Source: an uncultured bacterium
GTDB lineage: Bacteria > Bacillota > Clostridia > Christensenellales > Borkfalkiaceae
Length of the DNA: 8,435 bases
Direction of reading: 5' to 3'
Assembly: GCA_934871445.1 (NCBI GenBank)
Contig: CAKXBD010000001.1
Location: forward strand, 7,624-16,058
Shown: one piece after another, positions 1-6,945 of the stretch
Layout of the letters: the number at the start of each line of letters is the position of its first letter
Numbering within the stretch: the stretch's first letter is position 1
Notes under the pieces: generated by a model
The model's input: the letters and a program-made list of their open reading frames with translations, nothing else
Told to the model about the DNA's origin: nothing
Database searches by the model: none
Made by a program: the position numbers and the translations under genes

Positions 1-753
1 TACGCTCTTTGTTGCGGGCGAGGGCCTTTGCTCCGAGAGCCGCTTCTCGTATACTTTGTCTATCCAATCCCTTAAACGGTCACATTCCCGCTCGTCCAGC
101 TCCGATATTTTTTTGCCCGTCATCTTGACGACCACTTCTTCGAGCTGTTCTTCCGTATACCCGATTTTTTCCCAATCTTCCGCCTTTAACGAACAGCCGA
201 TACAGCCCTTATCCTCCGTTCGACCCTTCCCTGTCTCCCTCGGATAGGAAAATACCGTCTTTCCCCGTTCGTCCACGACGACGAGGCGGCGGATTCTCCG
301 AGCCTTATCGTACTCCACTTCCGCGACGTCGTATTTCGCATACGGATTAGCGGGGCGATACCCCGTTCCGTTCTTCTGCGTAGGTACGTTCAAAAAAATG
401 AACGGAGCGGTATACAGCTCCCGCCCGATTCCCCATTTTACGCCCGCGCGCTTGAACGCGTCGGAGGCTTCCCCCTTCTTTTCGTTTCCCGCGTCCTCGC
501 GGCTCTCCACGCCGCAGTCCCATTTCCACACGAACGGTTCGTTCGGAGCGGAACGTATCCCGATCCCGCAATAGAGATTGCCGTGGATCTCTTTGTAGTC
601 GTCTGCCCAATTTTCCGCGCCCACCGTTTCGTCGAGTATGTCCATATCTACCCGCGAGGTTTTATAGACGAGCGCCACCACGCCCTTTTCCGTCGCTTGT
701 TTGATTTTGATTTCGATTTCTTCCGCCTTCAACAGCCTGAATTTTTTCTCCAT
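1..753 (-). CDS. Rad52/Sak-like single-strand annealing protein (3' end outside window)
   Basis: Likely a Rad52/22-family protein that anneals complementary single strands in recombination. I read 251 codons from ATG at 753 to the left edge with no stop, so the C-terminus is missing. Residues 1-16 (MEKKFRLLKAEEIEIKI) resemble the usual start of clostridial and phage members. Residues 38-50 (MDILDETVGAENW) and 93-121, containing KGEASDAFKRAGVKWGIGRE then LYTAPFIFL, match the conserved Rad52-like core. A charged helical tail (about 192-240) follows, with a CIGC pair at 184-187. The upstream frame is closed by a TAA before any ATG, GTG or TTG, so this start is favoured although no Shine-Dalgarno is visible. 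The gene follows the terminator of the LRR operon and is probably a separate unit; I found no convincing promoter. Such proteins are often prophage-borne, but nothing else phage-like is seen here. Family assignment is from remembered motifs. Confidence 0.8.
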   Translation of the reverse strand, partial: MEKKFRLLKAEEIEIKIKQATEKGVVALVYKTSRVDMDILDETVGAENWADDYKEIHGNLYCGIGIRSAPNEPFVWKWDCGVESREDAGNEKKGEASDAFKRAGVKWGIGRELYTAPFIFLNVPTQKNGTGYRPANPYAKYDVAEVEYDKARRIRRLVVVDERGKTVFSYPRETGKGRTEDKGCIGCSLKAEDWEKIGYTEEQLEEVVVKMTGKKISELDERECDRLRDWIDKVYEKRLSEQRPSPATKSV

Positions 754-850
754 AGATACAGAATGGGCGTTTTTCGGGAAGAATATGCCTCGTCCGACAA
801 AAACGAGACGGGCGCGAAGATATTATCGGGACGGAGGACAAAGACTGCGG

Positions 851-890
851 CGAAAAAAGAAACGGCTTTGTCCGCAAGAACAAAGCCGTT
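851..890 (-). terminator. Intrinsic terminator of the GntR-ABC-LRR operon
   Basis: A perfect 10-bp inverted repeat (AACGGCTTTG at 861-870 with CAAAGCCGTT at 881-890) encloses a 10-base loop. Read on the minus strand it is followed at once by TCTTTTTTCG (860-851), a U-rich tract. It lies 41 bases past the stop codon of the LRR protein gene, so it should end that operon and separate it from the Rad52-like gene. There is no comparable T tract in the plus direction. Confidence 0.88.
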
Positions 891-931
891 CCCTTTATAT
901 AAACTCATACCCTCTCAACGGATAAGCGATA

Positions 932-3900
932 TTATGCGGCGGCAAAATCGTACTCGACGACCTGTTCCTCGTCTACCTGCCACCATTCGAGAATATATAT
1001 CATCAACTCCTTGGGAACATATAACACGATATTTTCGGCGACTCGCCCTTCCCATTCGTAATCCTTTCCCGAATTGAGATACACCTCGATCGTCTGTGTC
1101 GGCCCCGAAAAGGCAGTAAAGGAAATGCGGCCCTCGGAAGCGGAAATCTCCACTTTTTCCAAGGACGGACAGCTTTCAAAAGCATAGTCCGCCAAAATTA
1201 CGGTATCGCCTGAAAATTTCACGGCTTTCAACTCGGGACATCTCGAAAAGGCGCCTTCTCCCATTTTCACGCTTCCTTCTATCTCTACTTCTCTGAGCGT
1301 GGAACAATTTTTGAACGCCTCGAAACCGATGTTCGCATCCCCGTAGATTTTCAGCGTTTCGAGCCCCGTGCCGTTCTCGAACGCCCCTTCCGCGATTTCC
1401 GCGCCGCCTGAAATCGTCAACGCTTTCGGCGCCGCCAGATCGAAATACGGGCTCGAAAATGCCCCCGCCTCTATCGTCGCCCCGCCGGAAATTTCCAAAT
1501 TTTCAAATTCGGGACAATTGTCAAAGGCGGCTTCCCCGATTTTCGCACCGCCCTGCACCTTTACGGAATGCAGCTTTTCACAATGCGAAAAGGCGCGGTA
1601 CCTTATATCCGCCCCGGCAGAAAAATGTAACTCCGTAAGGGAAATGTTTCCGTAAAATCCGCAGTTCCCCACCAAAACGCTCTGCGCGGAGGAAAACGAA
1701 ACGGAAGAAAGATTGCACTCGGCAAATCCGTACACTCCCACCGAAACGAGCGGCTGACTGACGAACAAAGAAAGATTTTCACAGCCGTCAAAAGCATACC
1801 ACTCGACCGTATCGACGTTAAACAGCTTTGCTTCCGTCAGATTCGGACAATCCTTAAACGCATTTGCGGGGACGGAAGTCAAATATTCGTTTTCTACCTT
1901 TTCGACGGCCGTGCCGCTGAACGAGGCTTCTCCGATACTTTGAATAAAGGTAAAATCTATATCGGTCAATTTTCCGCAGCCCGAAAATACGGAACCGCCT
2001 ATTTCCGTCACCAAACCGAGGTCTATGCGTTCGAGCGCGCTGTTCAAAAAACAGCCGTCGGGGAGAGAAGTAATCGCTTCGCTCTCTATCGTCACGGTTC
2101 TGACGGCAGACCCCGAAAAACAGTAAGCGCCTATTCCCTTCACGTTCGAGCCTATCGTAAAGTCCGTAAATCCCGTTCCCGAAAAAGCATGGTTGCCGAG
2201 CGAGACGAAGCAATTTTCCTGTTCCAGCCGAATGAGATTTTTACAGTCGGAAAAAGCATATTCGCCGAGCGCGATTCCCGTTTTTGTCGGCGCGATCGTC
2301 ACGCTTTTCAGATTGCCGCAGTCCGCAAAGGCACGGGAGGCGATCTCCGACAAATCGGTTCCGATTTCGACGCTCGTCAGAGCGTCACATTCCGCAAAAG
2401 CGCTTTCGCCTATGCTGTTCAAGCCGTCGGGCAGGACGATTTTCGTCAGATTTTCGCAGCGGTAAAACGCCTTTTTACCGATGGTCTCGACTCCGCTCAG
2501 CACCTCGAAGGACAAATTCGCCTTGCGGACGGGATAGGACACGAGCTCTCTGCCGAGATAGAGGACGCCCTCCCTCGCCTCGAAGGCGCAGCCCTCCTCC
2601 GTCCGATACAGTGCGCAGTCGAAGAACGGCTCCCCGGATTGCAGAGCCGCGGGCAGGGAGATACATTTCAGATTTGCGCCCGTAAAGGCGATTTCGGTAC
2701 AGGAAAGGTGCTCCGTTCCGTCGAACACGACGCTTTCGAGGGCGGGGAAATCTTCGGGATCTCTGTCGTCGGGCTCGGCCACAATCGTCACGCGGCACGC
2801 TCCGAAAACGATTTCCCGCAGTTTTGGACAATGAATGACGGCATTTTCCTCGAATTCGAGGAGGGAGTCGGGCAGCACGAGCTTTTCCATGGAACAATAC
2901 TGCATACAGGTGTCTTCTATGCGCTTGATCCCTTCGGGAAGAGTCACCGTGCCTACGACGGACCGCGGATAGTAAATCAGCGACGCCGTGCGGCGGTCGA
3001 TGACCGCAGAATCCTTCACGTAACAATCGGGGTTCGCCCCGTCGATTTCCACCCGACGGACATTCGGCGCGCCGAGAAGAAGCGTATAGACGAGGGAAGC
3101 AGAGTATTGGTTCGAGGAATTTAAGACGGAGCGTCCGAAATAGATTTCACTGAGCGACTTACAGCCGACAAAGGCGGCGGAGCTGAACCTCGAAACGTTT
3201 TCCACGTGGAAAATTTCTATCCCGTTATCGGGTGCGAAGGCATTGTATCCGATTTCCTCGACGGAAGCGCGGGCGGTAAATTCCGTCTCGTCCTCTTGGC
3301 CGAAATGCGCGAGCAGTTTTTTTCCGTCCGCCGTATATAAGTTGTCTTCGAGAAGGAACAAACTAGGATTTCCCGTTTCCACCTCCACCCGCTCGACGGC
3401 GTGGAGCGCGGTTATTCCGTTCGAGGTCAGAATTTTGGAATCCAATGCCTTGGCTTCACGGGGGAAACGGAGTTTTTTGGGAAGCACCTGATATTCGTCC
3501 GTCAGGAGCGTATCGAAAATCTCCGCGGAAAATCCGTCCGCGGTATCGGGCAGAATGATTTCCTCGTCCGCACAATTAAGTCCCGTGACGACGTCGAACT
3601 CATTTCCCTCCCCGTCGGTTCGGGTTTCGTAAAAAAACTCCGTCTTTTTGTATTTGAGCACGGGCGTCAAAGATACGGGCGTCTCTACTCTGTAATTCGT
3701 CAGAGTGTCTATGCGTTCGCCGTTCAACAGCCAATAGGACACCTTCAAATAATTTGAGCCCCGATAATCCAAAATCTTTTCGGAATACGATTGGAGGTCG
3801 ATTTGTCCGCCCTTGGGAATATAGGCGTCAACGTCCTTTCCCGCCACCTCTATTTTCATCCGTTCGGCGTCGTCGATCCATTCGCCCGACAGCGAATATA

Positions 3901-4927
3901 GATTGTTTCCGTTCTTCCCGTTTTGGTCGTCTGCCCCGTCAAAGGGATTGACGACGAGGTTCCGCCCCGCGCAGTTTATGGTGTCCGTATTCCAGTAGCA
4001 GTCGATGTAAACGTCGTTATCCCAGCCCCGGCCTTCGTCTCGGAAATGAAATACGCAGGCGTCATTACAGTCCGTATACAGCGTGCACTTCACCGTATTT
4101 CCGTAACAAAAACCTTTTTCGGAGGAAAGGACGCGCACATTGGCGGCATTTATCATTATCGCCCGAGCGGTTCCTTCAAAAGTACAATTTCGGATAATTC
4201 CGTCGTTTCCCTCCGCAAAGGCGAAAAATCCATCCGATGTTTTATTTCCTTTCACTTTTATCCCGTCGATAATGCCGCAGTTATTTTCAAACAGGGATCT
4301 TTGATAATTCGACGTAATCGTATGGCCGTGGGGATTGACGAGAATTCCGTTGAATCTTCCCCGATAAATCTCTTCGCTCAACTTTTCGGTCAGAGCGACG
4401 TCCTCCGCGAGGATATATTTTCCGTACGGATCCCACGTATTCAAATCGTTCGTCCAAGGGATATAATCGTCGTAATTTCCGTCCGTGACCGCGATGTCTA
4501 TCTGAAAAGTATATTCCGTGCCGCGGCCGTCTTCCGAGGGTTCGCTGAGGCAAAGTCTGAAAGTGAAACAGCCCGTCTCCCGCGCATGCAGCTTTCCCGT
4601 CTCGTCGATAAATAAGGGAGTATAATAGGAAAATACGCTCAAAAAATTATCGTCCTCCTCCCAAAGCTCTTTGCACAGTTGTTCTCTTTCGGTATATTTT
4701 CCCGCATAGTGGGTCTTTTCAAAATCCGCAAATTCGGGACAGAGCTCGGAAAAGGCCGCGGGCTCTCCGAAGGTCATTTCCTGAATCCCCTCCGTATAAT
4801 ACTCCGTCATTTCGTTTTTGGGGTATTTTCTCGACAAAACCGCCACGGCAATGATGAGCGCAAAGATAAAAAAGACAAGGCAAAAACCGAGTACGGCTTT
4901 TCTTCTTTCTTTATTTAATCCGTTCAT
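932..4927 (-). CDS. Giant membrane-anchored surface protein: beta-helix-like region plus BspA-type leucine-rich repeats
   Basis: A 1331-residue predicted extracellular protein. ATG at 4927 is chosen because GGAGGG (4935-4940) sits 7 bases upstream and the ATG overlaps the permease stop as ATGA; the frame stays open to 5035 but that start has no such support. Residues 10-31 form one hydrophobic segment after a KERRK stretch, an uncleaved anchor or signal peptide; no LPXTG motif or lipobox is seen. About 165-330 is rich in short G/N/C strands (HGHTITSNY, GIIRNCTFEG) like a right-handed beta-helix. About 367-430 is a separate beta-rich linker domain. From about 455 come BspA-type (LRR_5) repeats, clearest as 21 modules with the conserved Phe at 821, 844, 867 and onward to 1273, spaced 21-26 residues (IGxxAFxxCxxLxxVxI). 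The end (1290-1331) resembles a BspA C-terminal cap. Related proteins act in adhesion or ligand binding; the function here is unknown. Confidence 0.9.
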   Translation of the reverse strand: MNGLNKERRKAVLGFCLVFFIFALIIAVAVLSRKYPKNEMTEYYTEGIQEMTFGEPAAFSELCPEFADFEKTHYAGKYTEREQLCKELWEEDDNFLSVFSYYTPLFIDETGKLHARETGCFTFRLCLSEPSEDGRGTEYTFQIDIAVTDGNYDDYIPWTNDLNTWDPYGKYILAEDVALTEKLSEEIYRGRFNGILVNPHGHTITSNYQRSLFENNCGIIDGIKVKGNKTSDGFFAFAEGNDGIIRNCTFEGTARAIMINAANVRVLSSEKGFCYGNTVKCTLYTDCNDACVFHFRDEGRGWDNDVYIDCYWNTDTINCAGRNLVVNPFDGADDQNGKNGNNLYSLSGEWIDDAERMKIEVAGKDVDAYIPKGGQIDLQSYSEKILDYRGSNYLKVSYWLLNGERIDTLTNYRVETPVSLTPVLKYKKTEFFYETRTDGEGNEFDVVTGLNCADEEIILPDTADGFSAEIFDTLLTDEYQVLPKKLRFPREAKALDSKILTSNGITALHAVERVEVETGNPSLFLLEDNLYTADGKKLLAHFGQEDETEFTARASVEEIGYNAFAPDNGIEIFHVENVSRFSSAAFVGCKSLSEIYFGRSVLNSSNQYSASLVYTLLLGAPNVRRVEIDGANPDCYVKDSAVIDRRTASLIYYPRSVVGTVTLPEGIKRIEDTCMQYCSMEKLVLPDSLLEFEENAVIHCPKLREIVFGACRVTIVAEPDDRDPEDFPALESVVFDGTEHLSCTEIAFTGANLKCISLPAALQSGEPFFDCALYRTEEGCAFEAREGVLYLGRELVSYPVRKANLSFEVLSGVETIGKKAFYRCENLTKIVLPDGLNSIGESAFAECDALTSVEIGTDLSEIASRAFADCGNLKSVTIAPTKTGIALGEYAFSDCKNLIRLEQENCFVSLGNHAFSGTGFTDFTIGSNVKGIGAYCFSGSAVRTVTIESEAITSLPDGCFLNSALERIDLGLVTEIGGSVFSGCGKLTDIDFTFIQSIGEASFSGTAVEKVENEYLTSVPANAFKDCPNLTEAKLFNVDTVEWYAFDGCENLSLFVSQPLVSVGVYGFAECNLSSVSFSSAQSVLVGNCGFYGNISLTELHFSAGADIRYRAFSHCEKLHSVKVQGGAKIGEAAFDNCPEFENLEISGGATIEAGAFSSPYFDLAAPKALTISGGAEIAEGAFENGTGLETLKIYGDANIGFEAFKNCSTLREVEIEGSVKMGEGAFSRCPELKAVKFSGDTVILADYAFESCPSLEKVEISASEGRISFTAFSGPTQTIEVYLNSGKDYEWEGRVAENIVLYVPKELMIYILEWWQVDEEQVVEYDFAAA

Positions 4928-5748
4928 TTTTGTTCCCTCCTTCTGCAAACGATATTCGCGACAAACGCTGCCGCTATGAATGCGGCGGCAAAAATCAATT
5001 CGGGAAGATTGAAGATGTCCCACGCTATAAAACAAACGGGACCGTCTTTGCCTCCCCAGGTCTCCCAGCCCAGATTTCTAGGAATGGGATAATTGAAAAA
5101 GTCATTCATGCCGAGCGTCGGAGAGAGACGGAAGGTGTCGATCGCTTCTATGGCAAAAAAGACGAGAAGCACCATTATCAGAGTACAGATAATCCCGACG
5201 ACCACTTTTGCCAAGGAATCCTTCGCCGCCCGCACACATTCAAAAATTACCGTTCCGCAGGCAAAGACGATCAGAGACGAGGCCGAAGTGGAAAGGAAAA
5301 AGAGAAAATACAGCGGGTTGCGCCTGTACAGAGAAAATACGACACTTCTCCTGTCCATTGTGGAATAATAGAGGGAATGGCTCGCCTTGAACAATACGTC
5401 GACAATCGTCCCGCCGAGCAGGAACGCGAGCGTCACTCCGCCCATGCAGATGAGGTTGCAGAGCATGCGCGCGCCCAAAACGCCCATCGAATCGCGGTTG
5501 ACCTTTGCATACAGGCGGTCGTATGCGGCCGTGCGGTATACGGAGAAAAAGAAAAGGAATAAAAACAGGATATATACGCTTAATTCAGCAATCATATCGA
5601 AAAATCGAAACGCCTCTTCCGCGCCCGCGTCGCCCGAAACGGGAACCGCTATCCCGCACCCGATCGCCGTGAGGAGCCAGATCCCCAAAAGTATGACGGG
5701 GAATTTTATGTAGGCTTTCAATTCATACAAAAATACGTCCTTACTCAT
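4924..5748 (-). CDS. ABC-type transporter membrane subunit (six predicted TM segments)
   Basis: A 274-residue polytopic membrane protein, probably the permease partner of the ATPase encoded just upstream. Hydrophobic segments fall at about 16-37, 52-70, 94-118, 146-171, 180-203 and 248-268, the six-span layout usual for ABC-2-type permeases. The N-terminus (MSKDVFLYELKAYIKFP) resembles the amphipathic cytoplasmic start of that class, and the end (VCRRREQK) is basic and cytoplasmic. A polar loop at about 204-245 (FNYPIPRNLGWETWGGKDGP) precedes the last span. The start is supported by GGAGG at 5756-5760, 7 bases upstream. It overlaps the ATPase gene by 8 bases (5741-5748) and the LRR gene by 4. 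The permease call rests on topology and position; I see no diagnostic motif and the substrate is unknown. Such permeases usually work as dimers. Confidence 0.8.
   Translation of the reverse strand: MSKDVFLYELKAYIKFPVILLGIWLLTAIGCGIAVPVSGDAGAEEAFRFFDMIAELSVYILFLFLFFFSVYRTAAYDRLYAKVNRDSMGVLGARMLCNLICMGGVTLAFLLGGTIVDVLFKASHSLYYSTMDRRSVVFSLYRRNPLYFLFFLSTSASSLIVFACGTVIFECVRAAKDSLAKVVVGIICTLIMVLLVFFAIEAIDTFRLSPTLGMNDFFNYPIPRNLGWETWGGKDGPVCFIAWDIFNLPELIFAAAFIAAAFVANIVCRRREQK
4935..4940 (-). promoter_or_regulatory. Ribosome binding site deciding the LRR protein start
   Basis: GGAGGG on the minus strand, 7 bases before ATG at 4927, lies inside the last codons of the permease gene. The permease TGA (4926-4924) overlaps the ATG as ATGA. 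This arrangement favours translational coupling and is the reason for rejecting the start 36 codons upstream at 5035. Confidence 0.8.
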
Positions 5749-6448
5749 TGACTTTCCTCCTGTAAAACTCCGCGACGCTGTTTCCCGTGGTCTCTCGCAC
5801 CTTTTCGCTAGAATAATAGGGGGAGAGGCGGCCGTCTTTCAGAATGAAGAATCCGTCGATGAGCGTCTCCACCTCCTTGATTTCATGGGTGGTGACAATG
5901 AACAGCCGCTCCCCGCCGCACTGCATGATGAGCGTCTCCACGATCTTCGAGCGAAGGTTCACGTCCAGATTGGACAGCGGCTCGTCGAACAGGCAGACCC
6001 GCGCGCCGCTGTACGCCGTCAAGAGGAATTTCAGGTACTGCTTCATGCCCGACGACATTCCGATCACGGACTGTCTCGGACGTATGCCCGCCTCGCGCGC
6101 GTCGCGGAAGATCGCGTCCGCGTCCAGCCGCGGCAGAAAGGCCGCATAAAAGTTCACCGCGTCCCTGACGGACATTCCGAAGGGAAACCCGCCCTCCGTC
6201 GCCATGTACGCCACGTCCTCGAAGTCCGTCTTGGACAGCTCCCCCTCGAAATCCCTGTCCAGCCCCGCTAAAATTCTCAACAGCGTCGTCTTTCCCGAAC
6301 CGTTCAATCCGAAGATCCCCGCCACTCCCCCGTACGGCACGAGAAAGCGCGCGCCGTCCAGCACGAGCTTGCGCCCGAACCATTTTACCACGTCCGCACA
6401 GCCGAACAACTCTTTCTTTTCCGTCTTCTCTCCGTCTCTCTCGCTCAT
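5741..6448 (-). CDS. ABC transporter ATP-binding protein (GntR/YtrA-linked type)
   Basis: A 235-residue cytoplasmic ABC ATPase that should power the adjacent permease. Walker A is GLNGSGKT (47-54), the signature is a divergent MSSGMKQ (131-137), Walker B is VCLFDEP (151-157), the D-loop is SNLD (159-162) and the switch His is in TTHE (H188). The usual Q-loop Gln is not obvious: the stretch is AYMATEGGFPFGMSV (80-94), with Glu85 in the likely place, as in several YtrB/CcmA-like exporter ATPases. The tail (SVAEFYRRKV) resembles that class. Start: the frame is open to 6523, but ATG at 6448 has GAGGAG 5 bases upstream (6454-6459) and overlaps the regulator's stop as ATGA, so I use it; the rejected 25-residue extension is only Arg/Glu-rich antisense-like sequence. 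The ATPase identity is firm, the substrate and direction of transport are not; export is more likely. Confidence 0.93.
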   Translation of the reverse strand: MSERDGEKTEKKELFGCADVVKWFGRKLVLDGARFLVPYGGVAGIFGLNGSGKTTLLRILAGLDRDFEGELSKTDFEDVAYMATEGGFPFGMSVRDAVNFYAAFLPRLDADAIFRDAREAGIRPRQSVIGMSSGMKQYLKFLLTAYSGARVCLFDEPLSNLDVNLRSKIVETLIMQCGGERLFIVTTHEIKEVETLIDGFFILKDGRLSPYYSSEKVRETTGNSVAEFYRRKVNE

Positions 6449-6822
6449 TTTTTCTCCTCGCTCCCTTTTTCGCTCCACGCGCCGGCCGCCAAACTCATGA
6501 ACTCGTCCCTGCCTACGCCGCAACGCTCCAATTCCGCCCGAAATTCCCCCGTCCGACGCATGAGGTACTTCTCCCGCTCCGCGGCGATTGCCGCCCTGTC
6601 GGGGTTGACGAACTTCCCCAGCGTGCTGTCCGTGTAGATGAGCCGCTCCGCTTCCAGCTGCGCGTAAACCTTCACCACCGTGTTCGGATTCACGCAGCAG
6701 AACGCCGCAAACTCGCGTATCGGCGGGACCTTCTGTCCCGGCTCGTAGCGGCCGCTGAATATCTCTCTCTTGACGAAATCGGCTATTTGAGAGGCTATCG
6801 TCTGATTGCTCTTAAATTCCAT
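6445..6822 (-). CDS. GntR-family transcriptional regulator, YtrA subfamily
   Basis: A 125-residue DNA-binding protein, likely the autorepressor of this operon. Residues 7-75 are a GntR winged helix: IASQIADFVKREIFSG, then GQKVPPIREFA, then recognition helix region VNPNTVVKVYAQLE (44-57) and wing LIYTDSTLGKFV (61-72). The C-terminal part (75-118) is only a short helical segment with no room for a FadR or UTRA ligand domain, which defines the YtrA type; how it senses a signal cannot be read from it. The start has AGGAGG (GGAGG at 6831-6835) 8 bases upstream. Its TGA overlaps the ATPase start as ATGA, so both are made from one message. In known YtrA systems the regulator represses its own ABC transporter operon and is relieved by cell-wall-acting agents; the same signal here is an inference. 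Confidence 0.93.
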   Translation of the reverse strand: MEFKSNQTIASQIADFVKREIFSGRYEPGQKVPPIREFAAFCCVNPNTVVKVYAQLEAERLIYTDSTLGKFVNPDRAAIAAEREKYLMRRTGEFRAELERCGVGRDEFMSLAAGAWSEKGSEEKK

Positions 6823-6839
6823 TTCGGCCGCCTCCTTTT

Positions 6840-6859
6840 TGTATTATTTGAATAGAACA
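6840..6859 (-). promoter_or_regulatory. Probable GntR operator, proximal site
   Basis: On the minus strand the site reads TGTTCTA-N6-TAATACA, an imperfect palindrome with the same 7-6-7 layout as the site at 6897-6916. It ends just before the Shine-Dalgarno of the regulator gene. Binding here would act as a roadblock or stabilise a loop with the distal site. Binding by the adjacent GntR protein is inferred from location and symmetry. Confidence 0.55.
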
Positions 6860-6870
6860 AGTATTCTTTC

Positions 6871-6895
6871 AAAAAAGGGCAGACTGCGCCCTTTT
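6871..6895 (-). terminator. Terminator-like hairpin in the operon leader (possible attenuator)
   Basis: An 8-bp perfect stem, AAAAGGGC paired with GCCCTTTT, has a 7-base loop (6881-6887). On the minus strand it ends in a T6 run (6876-6871), part of which is also in the stem. It lies about 15 bases downstream of the predicted transcription start and about 50 bases before the regulator ATG, so it could abort transcription early. It could instead be a 5' stability element, or catch transcripts arriving from the dtd-hydrolase pair. I see no clear competing antiterminator stem. Confidence 0.5.
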
Positions 6896-6896
6896 C

Positions 6897-6916
6897 TGTA
6901 CTATCCCTCTAATACA
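6897..6916 (-). promoter_or_regulatory. Probable GntR operator, distal site over the transcription start
   Basis: On the minus strand the site reads TGTATTA-N6-TAGTACA; the half-sites match at 6 of 7 positions. It abuts the -10 box and covers the expected transcription start (about 6910), a classic repressor position. TGTACTA/TAGTACA-type palindromes are in keeping with operators in front of YtrA-like cassettes. A second copy with equal spacing at 6840-6859 strengthens the call. Confidence 0.68.
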
Positions 6917-6945
6917 AGAATAGCACACAATTTTATATTTGTCAA
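6917..6945 (-). promoter_or_regulatory. Sigma-A/sigma-70-type promoter of the GntR-ABC-LRR operon
   Basis: On the minus strand a perfect -35 TTGACA (6945-6940) is followed by a 17-base AT-rich spacer and a -10 TATTCT (6922-6917). Predicted start is near 6910, giving an 88-base leader to the regulator ATG. This is the best promoter in the window and probably drives all four genes down to the terminator at 851-890, a transcript of roughly 6 kb. Confidence 0.85.

Noticed and set aside
754..860. Promoter for the Rad52-like gene
   Set aside because: AT-rich words such as GATAATAT and CATATTCT occur, but none has a -35-like partner at 16-18 bases, so no promoter is called.
1940..3124. Plus-strand open frame of nearly 400 codons inside the LRR gene
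   Set aside because: It is antisense to the LRR repeats, with composition typical of a reverse-strand shadow and no upstream signals. The LRR reading has clear periodic protein structure.
4928..5035. 36-codon N-terminal extension of the LRR protein
   Set aside because: It lies entirely within the permease gene, has no Shine-Dalgarno, and would place the hydrophobic segment away from the N-terminus; ATG 4927 has GGAGGG and an ATGA overlap.
6841..6876. Second promoter (TTGAAA with AATAAT) close to the regulator gene
   Set aside because: The -10 match is poor at an 18-base spacer and it overlaps the proximal palindrome; the upstream TTGACA-17-TATTCT promoter explains transcription better.
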